Below are positions 1-7,932 of a stretch of 19,987 nt of DNA, one piece after another (positions within the stretch are counted from its first letter, which is position 1; every line of letters starts with the position of its first letter). Both the position numbers and the translations under genes were made by a program. The notes beneath the pieces are model-generated. The model saw nothing but the letters and a program-made list of their open reading frames with translations. It was not told the DNA's origin and made no database searches. This DNA is from Chitinophagia bacterium (GTDB lineage: Bacteria > Bacteroidota > Bacteroidia > Chitinophagales > Chitinophagaceae), in assembly GCA_010021705.1 (NCBI GenBank), contig RGMU01000005.1, forward strand, positions 1 through 19,987, in the 5' to 3' direction.

Positions 1-1
1 A

Positions 2-1924
2 TTTACAAAAACAATGCGCTCACGCAGAACCGGAGAAGGCACTTTAGGGGGCTACTTCATCAATTTTCAGTTGGAGCAAAATAAGCGTATTTCCCATGCA
101 AGGCTCATTTACCCCTCCGGCACAGTGCGCACCCTTACACCCACAGAAATAAAATATGACAAAACCCATGATTATGCCTATCTAAGGTTAGATTTAACAC
201 ACGACTCCACTTATAGGCTACCGGCATTCACAGAATTGGAACTGCTTACCGAATCTGTTGCCCCTTACAAGCATAACGGCTACACCATTGTGCAAACTGC
301 CTACCCCATTTTGCGCTACTCACTGCACTTTTCATACCCCAAAGAACTAAGCCTTAGCGTAAAAGGCTATCACGGTTTTGCTGCCAACAAAGGCGAAATA
401 CTAAACGGCAACAGAAAAGAAATTACTGTTGAGCAAAAAAATATTCCCCCGCTCTATTTTACAGACTATTCGCTAAAACAACAATACCGTATGCGCTATG
501 AATACATTACTAATGCCATAGTAAACAAACAAGGGCAGGTGCAAAAAACTTATACTTGGAACGATTTTACAGCAACTATTTACAATAAGTACTACACCTT
601 TACCCAAGCCGACAAAATAGCCTTAGACAAATGGCTAACCCTAATAGGCATAAGAGGTGGTGAAAAAGAAGAAGATAAAATTAAAAAAATTGAACTTCTA
701 ATGAAAACCAAACCCTACCGCACTTCACTTGCTCCTTATGACTATTCCCTACCCTCCCCCGACAAAGACCTGCGCATAGCCTCCCTCATGGCACAAGACA
801 CCCTTAGCGAAGCCGGCTACCTGCGCCTCTTTTGCGGCACGCTGCGCGCTGCGGGCATTCGCCACCTATTGGGCTTTGCCTCCTCAAGGCTGCACCTCCC
901 CATAGACACCACTTTTGCCACTTGGGCACATTTTAACCATCCATTATTCTATTTTCCTGCCTACAAAACTTTTATGATAGCGCAAGAAAGAGGGAATCAA
1001 AATTTTTCCATTGGTATGGGTGGCAGTGCAGACCGCTATCCCCTACTTCCGGCAGACTTACTACCCGGTACAGGCGTGTTTCTACCCACAGACCCTGAAA
1101 TAGAATACCGCATTGGCAGCCTGAAAGGCGAAGCCGATGCCATTGTAATGCCTCTAATGCCTTACAGCAGCAGCATAAACCAACGCAAAGGCACATACAT
1201 TGTGGTGATGAACGACGATAACACGGTTAAAATAGTATCCCACTTTGCAGTAACCGGCTATCAAGCCAATGAATTAAAAACACTTTTATTGGAAAGCAGA
1301 ACCGATACTGCCATTCATGCAAGAGTGAAAAAGATAATAAAACAAGCCACAGACCCCTCTGCAAAGAGCCTATTATTTACTGACAACTTTTACATTAATG
1401 GTGTTAAAAATGTAACTATGGGTACTAATTTTCCCGGCAATCCATTGTTATTTACCGTTACCGAAGACCATAAAAAGCTATCAAAAAGTGAGGATTCCAA
1501 ATTTTATTACCTGTCGCTTGCACCGTTTGTTTACAATTTAATAGACAGGTATGAAGACTACGAAAGAGTAGTGCTACCCTACGACTTTGAATATAAATTT
1601 ATGGACAGTGTTACCGTTAACATTTATTTACGCAAAGGCATGAAAGTGGAGGGCTTAGACAACCTTAATAAATATGTTGAGCATATTAATTACAAAGATG
1701 CCGAAGTGCCCCATGCTTATTTTCAATCTAACTACACATTTGACAAAGATTTAAACATGCTTACCATTAACATTACACAGCGCATTTCTAAGTTGCATTA
1801 CGGTGTAGAAGAGTTGCCCTATATTGCCAAGCTACACGCAGCCAACGATGCCTTGTCGGTTAGCCGGATAACCTTTATACCCGCTAAAAAACACCACCGC
1901 AAGGCACCAAAACCTAAAAAATAG
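2..1924 (+). CDS. DUF3857 / transglutaminase-like protein, 5' partial
   Basis: The reading frame is open from base 2, so the gene begins outside the window; the first ATG (base 14) has no leader or signal peptide and falls inside the first domain. Numbering below is from that ATG. Residues about 10-180 resemble DUF3857 (ARLIYPSGTVRTL, then YPILRYSLHFSYP). About 255-325 resemble a transglutaminase-like core: the helix LFCGTLRAAGI and the FNH motif (His309) are recognisable. The expected nucleophile motif (GDCKD or similar before the helix) reads SEAGYLRLF instead, and the usual Asp after the FNH strand is not evident, so catalysis is doubtful. The C-terminal part (about 460-620, ending in a lysine-rich tail) fits the DUF3858-like beta domain found in this family. 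Members are normally exported, but the signal region is not visible here. dapD follows after one base, suggesting co-transcription. The family assignment is fairly sure; the function is unknown. Confidence 0.8.
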   Translation, partial: FTKTMRSRRTGEGTLGGYFINFQLEQNKRISHARLIYPSGTVRTLTPTEIKYDKTHDYAYLRLDLTHDSTYRLPAFTELELLTESVAPYKHNGYTIVQTAYPILRYSLHFSYPKELSLSVKGYHGFAANKGEILNGNRKEITVEQKNIPPLYFTDYSLKQQYRMRYEYITNAIVNKQGQVQKTYTWNDFTATIYNKYYTFTQADKIALDKWLTLIGIRGGEKEEDKIKKIELLMKTKPYRTSLAPYDYSLPSPDKDLRIASLMAQDTLSEAGYLRLFCGTLRAAGIRHLLGFASSRLHLPIDTTFATWAHFNHPLFYFPAYKTFMIAQERGNQNFSIGMGGSADRYPLLPADLLPGTGVFLPTDPEIEYRIGSLKGEADAIVMPLMPYSSSINQRKGTYIVVMNDDNTVKIVSHFAVTGYQANELKTLLLESRTDTAIHARVKKIIKQATDPSAKSLLFTDNFYINGVKNVTMGTNFPGNPLLFTVTEDHKKLSKSEDSKFYYLSLAPFVYNLIDRYEDYERVVLPYDFEYKFMDSVTVNIYLRKGMKVEGLDNLNKYVEHINYKDAEVPHAYFQSNYTFDKDLNMLTINITQRISKLHYGVEELPYIAKLHAANDALSVSRITFIPAKKHHRKAPKPKK

Positions 1925-1925
1925 C

Positions 1926-2738
1926 ATGGAAAACAGAACACTTATTGAGGCTGCTTACAACAACAAAAGCCTATTGCAACTACCTATTTATGCTAATGCC
2001 GTAAATCAAACCATAGAAGCCATAGACAAAGGGCAAATACGCATAGCCGAGCCGGTAAACGGCACTTGGCAGGTAAACGAATGGGCTAAGCAAGCAGTGT
2101 TAATCTATTTTGCCCTGCAACCCATGCAAACATGGACTATGCCCCCGTTTGAATTTCATGATAAAATGCTACTCAAACAAGGGTATGCAGCATTAGGAGT
2201 GCGTGCCGTGCCGCATGCCATTGCGCGCTATGGGGCATATATAGCAAAGGGTGTAGTGTTAATGCCCAGCTATGTAAACATTGGTGCTTATATAGACGAA
2301 GGCACTATGGTGGACACATGGGCAACAGTAGGCTCTTGTGCCCAAATAGGCAAAAATGTGCACCTAAGCGGTGGCGTGGGTATAGGCGGCGTATTAGAGC
2401 CGTTGCAGGCATCACCCGTTATTATAGAAGACGGTTGCTTTATAGGCTCAAGAGCCATAGTGGTGGAGGGTGTGGTGGTGGAAAAAGAAGCCGTTTTAGG
2501 GGCAAATGTGGTACTTACACAAAGCACAAAAATTATTGACGTTACCGGTAGTGAACCTATCACATTTACCGGCAGAGTGCCGGCACGCAGCGTGGTGATA
2601 CCCGGCAGCTATACCAAAGCCTTTCCTGCCGGCAACTACCAAGTGCCTTGCGCCCTCATCATTGGCACCCGCAAGCCCTCTACCGACCTTAAAACCAGCC
2701 TCAACCACGCCCTGCGAGAGTTTAATGTGGCGGTGTAA
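1926..2738 (+). CDS. dapD: 2,3,4,5-tetrahydropyridine-2,6-dicarboxylate N-succinyltransferase
   Basis: Cytoplasmic trimeric enzyme that transfers a succinyl group from succinyl-CoA to tetrahydrodipicolinate, in the succinylase branch of the diaminopimelate/lysine pathway. The 270-residue length matches the family (E. coli about 274). After a helical N-terminal domain, residues about 95-215 form a left-handed beta-helix of hexapeptide repeats with the very conserved stretches RYGAYIAKGVVLMPSYVNIG, DTWATVGSCAQIGKN and GGVGIGGVLEPLQ. The EDGCFIGSRAIVVEGV segment carries the conserved Glu of the active-site region. The C-terminal part (GRVPARSVVIPGS) is also typical. The ATG lies one base after the stop of the preceding gene, and there is no Shine-Dalgarno sequence, as is usual in Bacteroidota. 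No other lysine-pathway gene is nearby, so it is probably the second cistron of a mixed operon. Confidence 0.97.
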   Translation: MENRTLIEAAYNNKSLLQLPIYANAVNQTIEAIDKGQIRIAEPVNGTWQVNEWAKQAVLIYFALQPMQTWTMPPFEFHDKMLLKQGYAALGVRAVPHAIARYGAYIAKGVVLMPSYVNIGAYIDEGTMVDTWATVGSCAQIGKNVHLSGGVGIGGVLEPLQASPVIIEDGCFIGSRAIVVEGVVVEKEAVLGANVVLTQSTKIIDVTGSEPITFTGRVPARSVVIPGSYTKAFPAGNYQVPCALIIGTRKPSTDLKTSLNHALREFNVAV

Positions 2739-2775
2739 ACCTCCTTTATTTACTTTAACTAAAACACCTAACTTT

Positions 2776-3414
2776 ATGCTATACGCAGAATATATAACCT
2801 ACAATGTGTTTGAAGAAAACACCTACATTATAAGAAATGAGCAAAAAGACTGCTGGATAGTGGACCCCGGCATGTATGATGAAGAAGAAACGCAGCATTT
2901 TTTTAACTACTTGGTAAAAGAAACACTAACCGTTAAAGGTATTATCAATACCCATGCCCATATAGACCATATTTTTGGTATAAAGGCGGTATTAAACCGC
3001 TTTGCCGTGCCGTTTTACCTGCATAAAGACGATGAATGCCTCCTTGAGTATGCCCCCACCGTAGCGCGTAATTATGGCTTCACAATGGAGGCTGTGCCAC
3101 CCAATACGCACAACTTAGAAGAAGGAAAATTAACATTAGGTAAGGACACCTTAGAATTATTGCACCTACCCGGTCATTCAGCCGGTAGCATTGGCTTTTA
3201 CTACCCTCCCGGTAATTGGATAATAGGCGGAGATGTGCTGTTTGCCGGCAGTATTGGCAGGACAGACCTGCCGGGTGGCAGTTTTGAACAGCTTAGCCAA
3301 AGTATAAGGCAGAAAATGTATCTGCTGCCGGACAATACGCAAGTATTACCCGGTCATGGCACACCCACCACCATTGGGCAGGAGAGAATTCATAATGCTT
3401 TTGTTAAGTTATGA
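2776..3414 (+). CDS. MBL-fold metallo-hydrolase (glyoxalase II-like)
   Basis: A 212-residue single-domain metallo-beta-lactamase-fold hydrolase. All zinc ligands are present: THAHIDH (His60, His62, Asp64, His65), LPGHSAGS (His134), GGDVLFAGSIGR (Asp153) and LPGHGTP (His194). The GRTDLPGG loop and short length resemble the YcbL-type, compact glyoxalase II-like group rather than full-length GloB, which has an extra C-terminal substrate domain. Thioester hydrolysis is a reasonable guess; the substrate cannot be read from sequence. I chose the ATG at 2776 because MLYAEYITYNVFEENTYI is the usual N-terminus of the fold. The frame is open upstream to 2662, but that stretch overlaps dapD and encodes nothing family-like. 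It follows dapD by 37 bases on the same strand and may be co-transcribed. No signal peptide, so cytoplasmic. Confidence 0.9.
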   Translation: MLYAEYITYNVFEENTYIIRNEQKDCWIVDPGMYDEEETQHFFNYLVKETLTVKGIINTHAHIDHIFGIKAVLNRFAVPFYLHKDDECLLEYAPTVARNYGFTMEAVPPNTHNLEEGKLTLGKDTLELLHLPGHSAGSIGFYYPPGNWIIGGDVLFAGSIGRTDLPGGSFEQLSQSIRQKMYLLPDNTQVLPGHGTPTTIGQERIHNAFVKL

Positions 3415-3509
3415 CCGGCAGTTCGTATTTGGTATGATAATTGCGGAATAAACACAAAAAACGATTATTGTGTTACAAAACGTTAAATCCGTAAAATCAT
3501 GAAAAAAAG

Positions 3510-3540
3510 TTTGACAACTGAAAAAAAAGGCGTAACTTTG
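3510..3540 (+). promoter_or_regulatory. Bacteroidota-type promoter (TTTG / TAACTTTG)
   Basis: TTTG at 3510-3513 and TAACTTTG at 3533-3540, separated by 19 bases, match the Bacteroidota primary-sigma consensus (-33 TTTG, -7 TAnnTTTG) exactly. Transcription should begin a few bases after 3540, giving a leader of roughly ten bases before the ATG at 3559. This argues against the in-frame ATG at 3499, which lies upstream of the promoter. Start-site position is inferred, not measured. Confidence 0.8.
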
Positions 3541-3558
3541 TGGGTAAAACTAAATAGT

Positions 3559-4323
3559 ATGAGGAAAATCTACTTATATATATATCTGTTCATTGCCCTG
3601 CTTGGCTTAGAAAAAGCAGGTGCACAATCCTTCAGTATGGAGAAGGATACAGTTAAGCTTATATATTCCGGTCCCGGTCTTAATCGCTTGCGTGATAGCA
3701 TCATAGTGTCTGCATCAAGTAGCTTTGGTGTTAGTGTAAGGTGGTATATAAAATCTTGTAACTTCCCTTCAGATTGGCTTGCCACTGACCCCGGTATCTG
3801 CGATAATAACAGCTGTTATAACTTTGCTTCTTCTGGTTCCGGTTTGTGGCCCGGTCGTAGAAGCTATACCACAGCGAATTGCCTATCCACCGGCGGTGGT
3901 GCTTCTCGTGATTTTCACATGCAAATTACGCTTGATAATGGTACTACACACGCCACCACAAGCGGAACTTACTATTGCGTAGCGCAAATGGTAAATTCAG
4001 GTGGTAGCGACTCTACTACTGCTGTTTTTGCAGTAACTTATAATGCTTCTTCATCTGTTACGAATACCGTAATAAAGGCTTCTGATGAAGTTTCTCTTTA
4101 TCCTAACCCAGCTCATGACGAAGTAAACCTTGTTTATGACGCTAATGCCAATGTTAAATTCATATCTATTTACAGCATTATCGGTAAACAAATGGCTACC
4201 TTTCGTGTAAACAACACAAGTGCAAATCTTAGCCTTGATAACATGCCATCAGGCATTTATTTTGCCCGCTTAATTAATGCTCACGGTGAAGTGGTTGCTA
4301 CTCGTAAATTCACCAAACAATAA
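3559..4323 (+). CDS. Secreted protein with T9SS type A sorting domain
   Basis: A 254-residue secreted protein. Residues 1-22 are a signal peptide (MRKIYLYIYLFIALL core, cleavage predicted after AGA, before Gln23). The C-terminal 75 residues are a typical type IX secretion sorting domain: SLYPNPAHDEVNL (Pro182-Asn183-Pro184), ISIYSIIGK, NMPSGIYFARL and a basic end. It is therefore expected to cross the outer membrane through T9SS and be released or anchored. The middle part (about 25-170) has a WYIKSCNFPSDWL...ICDNNSCYNF segment with several cysteines that may form disulfides; I know similar segments in other Bacteroidota T9SS cargo but no function. The start was set by the promoter at 3510-3540 and by the signal peptide; a longer frame from 3499 would bury the signal. 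Codons look richer in T-ending forms than in neighbouring genes, which could mean high expression or a different origin. Confidence 0.85.
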   Translation: MRKIYLYIYLFIALLGLEKAGAQSFSMEKDTVKLIYSGPGLNRLRDSIIVSASSSFGVSVRWYIKSCNFPSDWLATDPGICDNNSCYNFASSGSGLWPGRRSYTTANCLSTGGGASRDFHMQITLDNGTTHATTSGTYYCVAQMVNSGGSDSTTAVFAVTYNASSSVTNTVIKASDEVSLYPNPAHDEVNLVYDANANVKFISIYSIIGKQMATFRVNNTSANLSLDNMPSGIYFARLINAHGEVVATRKFTKQ

Positions 4324-4345
4324 TATTAACTTATTCATAATAAAG

Positions 4346-4373
4346 AAAAAGAGGCTTTATCGCCTCTTTTTTT
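4346..4373. terminator. Bidirectional intrinsic terminator
   Basis: A hairpin with stem AAAAAGAGGC / GCCTCTTTTT (4346-4355 with 4362-4371), a six-base loop and T tracts on both strands. It sits between the convergent T9SS-cargo gene (ends 4323) and carB (ends 4397), so it can serve both. Confidence 0.88.
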
Positions 4374-4396
4374 ATGCCTATACTTTAAACTTGCGC

Positions 4397-7264
4397 CTAC
4401 TTGCTAAGGTGCATACTACGCTCTTTGTATAGCTGGCGGAACCAAGGGTCCCGGAGGGTCTTTATAAACCTTATAGCCTCTCCTGTGCTTTTCATTTCAG
4501 GTCCTAATTCTTTATTTACATTAGGAAACTTATTAAAGCTAAATACCGGCTCTTTAATGGCATAGCCGGCTAATTGTTTTGTTACATTCAAATTAGCAAG
4601 GCTTAGCTTACCCAACATTACCTGCGTGGCATAGTTAAGGTAAGGAATGTTATAGGCTTTGGCTATAAAAGGAGTAGTTCTGCTGGCGCGCGGATTGGCT
4701 TCAATTACATACACCTTGCCATTTTTTATAGCAAACTGTATGTTTATTAGCCCCTTTATTTGCAAGCGTAGGGCTATTTTGCGGGTAATATCAGCCATTT
4801 CGTCAAGCTCTAATTGCCCCAAGTTAAACGCAGGTAGCACCGCATGGCTATCGCCACTGTGTATGCCTGCCGGTTCTATATGCTCCATAATGCCCATAAT
4901 ATGCAGCGTTTCGCCATCGCACAGTGCATCTACTTCTGCCTCTTGGCAGCGGTCTAAAAAGTGGTCTATCAATATTTTATTGCCCGGCAAGTGCTTTAAT
5001 AGACTCACCACGCTTTGCTCCAATTCCTGTTCGTTAATCACAATGCGCATCCGCTGTCCGCCCAACACATAGCTGGGTCGCACCAATACAGGATAGCCTA
5101 TTTGTTGTGCCACTTCTATCGCCTCATCGGTGGTGTATGCCGTACCATATTTAGGATAAGGAATGCCTAATTCCTTTAGCATATCGCTAAAGCGTCCGCG
5201 GTCTTCTGCAATGTCTATATTGTCAAACGAAGTACCTATTAGGTTTATACCCTTTTCATGCAGACGTTTGGCAAGTTTGAGTGCCGTTTGTCCGCCAAGC
5301 TGAATAATAACCCCATCGGGCTTTTCGCTCTCAATAATTTCCCATAAATGCTCCCAATACACGGGTTCAAAATAAAGCTTATCGGCAATGTCAAAGTCTG
5401 TAGAAACAGTTTCAGGGTTGCAGTTTACCATAATGGCTTCATAACCACATTCTTTAATAGCTAGTAGCCCGTGTGTGCAGCAATAGTCAAATTCTATACC
5501 TTGCCCTATACGGTTAGGTCCCGAGCCTAATACTATTATTTTAGGCTTGCTATGCGCTACTGCTTGTGGCTCTGCTTCATTATTGATTACGGTTTCAGTG
5601 CGGGGCTGTTGTAGCGGTGGTTGCTCAAAAGTGCTGTAATAATAAGGCGTAATAGCATCAAATTCTGCACTGCAAGTATCCACCATTTTATAGCACCGCA
5701 AAATGCCTAATGCTTTGCGATATTCATACACTTCTTCAGGCGTGCAGTCTTTTAACAACTCTGCTATTTGTTCATCACTAAAGCCCATTTTTTTTGCCTG
5801 CCATAGCATGGGTGCGCTTATGTGGTCAATGTATTTACAGGTCTCTATCGTTTTTTCAAACGCTACTATTTCCTGTATTTGGTATAAAAACCAGCGGTCT
5901 ATATGGGTTAGTTCTCTTAGTGTTTTGATAGATATGCCCGCTGCAATAGCATCTTTGAGCTTAAAAATTCTATCCCAAGTAGGTTTTTTTAACGAATTTA
6001 TAATTTCCTCCGGCGTTGTGCGGCGGTCATTGATATGAGAAAGCCCGGTAGCATTGTTTTCAAGGCTTTGGCAGGCTTTTTGCAAAGCTTCGGTAAAAGT
6101 GCGCCCTATTGCCATTACCTCGCCTACCGACTTCATTTGCAAGCCCAATGTATGGTCTGCTCCCTTAAACTTGTCAAAATTCCAGCGGGGCATTTTTACC
6201 ACTACATAATCTAAAGAAGGCTCAAAAAAGGCACTTGTACTACCCGTAATTTGGTTTTTTAGCTCATCAAGCGTAAAGCCTATGGCTAACTTGGCAGCTA
6301 TCTTAGCAATTGGATAGCCGGTAGCCTTAGAGGCTAAGGCTGATGAACGGCTTACGCGGGGGTTAATTTCTATGGCTAATATTTCTTCCGTTTCCGGATT
6401 CAGGGCAAACTGCACATTGCAGCCTCCCGCAAAGTTGCCCAAATCGCGCATCATACGAATGGCAGTATCACGCATAAGTTGAAAGGCGGTATCACTTAGG
6501 GTCATCGCCGGCGCAACGGTTATGCTGTCTCCGGTATGTATGCCCATGGGGTCAAGGTTTTCAACCGTGCATATTATTACCACATTATTGTTGGCATCAC
6601 GCAAAAGCTCTAATTCAAACTCCTTCCAACCCAACATTGCCTTTTCTATCAATGCCTCATGTATCGGAGAGGCGGTAAGCCCTTTTTCTAAGGCAGCATC
6701 TAACTCTTCTTTGTGCATTACAATGCCCCCTCCGGTGCCCCCCAACGTAAAAGAAGGACGAATAACAAGCGGAATACCTATCTCTTGCGCAAATTCTTTA
6801 CCTTCCAAAAGCGAATTGGCTGTGCGGGCTTTTGCCACCGGCACACCCAATGCCAACATCCACTGCCGGAACTGCTCTCTGTCTTCTGCTTTGTCTATGG
6901 CTTTTATATCCACCCCTATCAGGCTAATATTATTCTTTTCCCATATTCCAAGCTCATCGCATTCTTTGGCAAGATTTAGAGCCGTCTGCCCGCCCATAGT
7001 AGGCAATACGGCATCTATTGTGTTTTCTTCTATTATCTGTTCTATGCTTTCTACTGTGAGCGGTAACAGATATACTTTATCTGCTACAATAGGGTCGGTC
7101 ATTATGGTAGCCGGATTAGAATTAATCAGCACCACCTTAACACCTTCTTCTCGCAGGCTGCGCGCCGCTTGAGAACCTGAATAGTCAAACTCACACGCCT
7201 GACCTATAATAATAGGACCGGAGCCTATAATGAGCACACTTTTTATTGATTGATTTTGAGGCAT
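4397..7264 (-). CDS. carB: Carbamoyl-phosphate synthase large subunit lacking MGS domain
   Basis: Synthetic subunit of carbamoyl-phosphate synthase: it uses ammonia from the glutaminase subunit CarA, bicarbonate and two ATP to make carbamoyl phosphate for pyrimidine and arginine synthesis. The first half begins IKSVLIIGSGPIIIGQACEF and carries the ATP-grasp motifs RPSFTLGGTGGGIV and EINPRVSRSSALASK. An oligomerisation region lies around 400-550. The second half begins near residue 575 (IIVLGSGPNRIGQGIEFDY) and contains VRPSYVLGGQRMRIV (Arg729) and IEANPRASRTTPF. At 955 residues it is over 100 shorter than the E. coli protein (about 1073), because it stops shortly after FIKTLRDPWFRQLY and lacks the C-terminal MGS-like domain that binds allosteric effectors in enterobacteria. 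Short CarB proteins of this kind are known in Bacteroidota, so this looks natural rather than truncated. carA is not in the window. A -7 box lies just before the ATG. Confidence 0.97.
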   Translation of the reverse strand: MPQNQSIKSVLIIGSGPIIIGQACEFDYSGSQAARSLREEGVKVVLINSNPATIMTDPIVADKVYLLPLTVESIEQIIEENTIDAVLPTMGGQTALNLAKECDELGIWEKNNISLIGVDIKAIDKAEDREQFRQWMLALGVPVAKARTANSLLEGKEFAQEIGIPLVIRPSFTLGGTGGGIVMHKEELDAALEKGLTASPIHEALIEKAMLGWKEFELELLRDANNNVVIICTVENLDPMGIHTGDSITVAPAMTLSDTAFQLMRDTAIRMMRDLGNFAGGCNVQFALNPETEEILAIEINPRVSRSSALASKATGYPIAKIAAKLAIGFTLDELKNQITGSTSAFFEPSLDYVVVKMPRWNFDKFKGADHTLGLQMKSVGEVMAIGRTFTEALQKACQSLENNATGLSHINDRRTTPEEIINSLKKPTWDRIFKLKDAIAAGISIKTLRELTHIDRWFLYQIQEIVAFEKTIETCKYIDHISAPMLWQAKKMGFSDEQIAELLKDCTPEEVYEYRKALGILRCYKMVDTCSAEFDAITPYYYSTFEQPPLQQPRTETVINNEAEPQAVAHSKPKIIVLGSGPNRIGQGIEFDYCCTHGLLAIKECGYEAIMVNCNPETVSTDFDIADKLYFEPVYWEHLWEIIESEKPDGVIIQLGGQTALKLAKRLHEKGINLIGTSFDNIDIAEDRGRFSDMLKELGIPYPKYGTAYTTDEAIEVAQQIGYPVLVRPSYVLGGQRMRIVINEQELEQSVVSLLKHLPGNKILIDHFLDRCQEAEVDALCDGETLHIMGIMEHIEPAGIHSGDSHAVLPAFNLGQLELDEMADITRKIALRLQIKGLINIQFAIKNGKVYVIEANPRASRTTPFIAKAYNIPYLNYATQVMLGKLSLANLNVTKQLAGYAIKEPVFSFNKFPNVNKELGPEMKSTGEAIRFIKTLRDPWFRQLYKERSMHLSK

Positions 7265-7269
7265 GGGGG

Positions 7270-7277
7270 CAAAGATA
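7270..7277 (-). promoter_or_regulatory. Candidate -7 element of carB (TATCTTTG)
   Basis: On the minus strand TATCTTTG matches the Bacteroidota -7 consensus TAnnTTTG exactly and lies only five bases before the carB ATG. No TTTG is seen at the expected -33 distance. If used, the carB mRNA would be leaderless or nearly so. Confidence 0.5.
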
Positions 7278-7311
7278 ATAGAATATAAAGGCGATTGGGT
7301 AGAATAGGTGT

Positions 7312-7338
7312 AAAAAAACGCCCCGCAATGCAGGGCGT
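7312..7338 (-). terminator. Intrinsic terminator of the repeat-protein gene
   Basis: On the minus strand, stem ACGCCC / GGGCGT (7333-7338 with 7318-7323) around a nine-base loop is followed by seven T residues (7312-7318). It lies 32 bases after the stop of the repeat-protein gene and upstream of carB, so the two minus-strand genes are probably separate transcription units. Confidence 0.82.
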
Positions 7339-7369
7339 AAAATAAGCTTACAGTACAAAAATTGTAATA

Positions 7370-7906
7370 TTAGAGTTGGTCGTAGATAGGAGCATCCACG
7401 TTGCGGTAAATACCATAATATTGGTAGAACTTACGGCGGTAGCCTTTCTTAATCAAATAGTCGGTATTACCTTCTTCAGGTACGGTTATCCAGCAATTAT
7501 GCTTGTCAACCAACCAACGGTAAACACATACAGTGTTTGAACCACGGCGGGTAAGGGCATAAAATTGTAGGTGCTTTTGCGTATAGCCCCACTTTAGCAT
7601 TTGGTCATCAGAAAACTCGTCTTCACATATAGATATATGTGCACGGGTTACGGGGTTAGACCATCCATACACAGCCACCCTGCCGGGCCCGGGTGAACGA
7701 TAAGCAAAAAACAATAACGTTTTCTGCGTCCAGCCCCAGTTAATCAACTGACCATCCTGGTATTCACCATCGGCTACGGTTACAAATTGGGCATCGTTGG
7801 GTATGTACCAACGAAAAACACGTACTAAATCTTCTTGCGCTGATGCAGCGGTTGTAAATAAAAATAGTAATAATACTGTAGCAACTAAAGGAACTATTCT
7901 TTTCAT
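7370..7906 (-). CDS. Secreted triple-repeat protein of unknown function
   Basis: A 178-residue protein with a clear signal peptide (residues 1-23, MKRIVPLVATVLLLFLF core, cleavage after ASA, before Gln24). The rest consists of three tandem repeats of about 42 residues plus linkers: 28-69, 77-118 and 126-167. Aligned positions include RVFRW / AVYGW / CVYRW (Trp33, Trp82, Trp131, exactly 49 apart), a central FVTV / HISI / WITV strand followed by an acidic stretch, WGWTQK / WGYTQK / KGYRRK, and LLFFAY / LQFYAL / YQYYGI. The pattern resembles the HFYTxxxxE-type repeats of DUF5648-like domains, but I am not sure of that link. The frame extends upstream to 7963, but the ATG at 7906 puts the signal peptide at the start and is preferred. 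It diverges from secA. No catalytic motif and no T9SS sorting domain are seen, so it is probably periplasmic or surface associated. Confidence 0.75.
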   Translation of the reverse strand: MKRIVPLVATVLLLFLFTTAASAQEDLVRVFRWYIPNDAQFVTVADGEYQDGQLINWGWTQKTLLFFAYRSPGPGRVAVYGWSNPVTRAHISICEDEFSDDQMLKWGYTQKHLQFYALTRRGSNTVCVYRWLVDKHNCWITVPEEGNTDYLIKKGYRRKFYQYYGIYRNVDAPIYDQL

Positions 7907-7932
7907 TTTCGCCTTAAATTTCAAAACTGCAA

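Noticed and set aside
2662..2775. Upstream extension of the MBL-fold hydrolase
   Set aside because: It overlaps the end of dapD in another frame and encodes a sequence unrelated to the family N-terminus; the ATG at 2776 is correct.
3451..3474. Hairpin AACACAA / TTGTGTT after the MBL-fold gene
   Set aside because: The seven-base AT-rich stem has a ten-base loop and no T tract after it, so a terminator call is not supported.
6522..7172. 216-residue open frame antisense to carB
   Set aside because: It is fully inside the carB coding region, its product has no domain signature, and composition matches a shadow of the carB reading frame. The same holds for the shorter antisense frames at 4659-5072 and 5703-6038.
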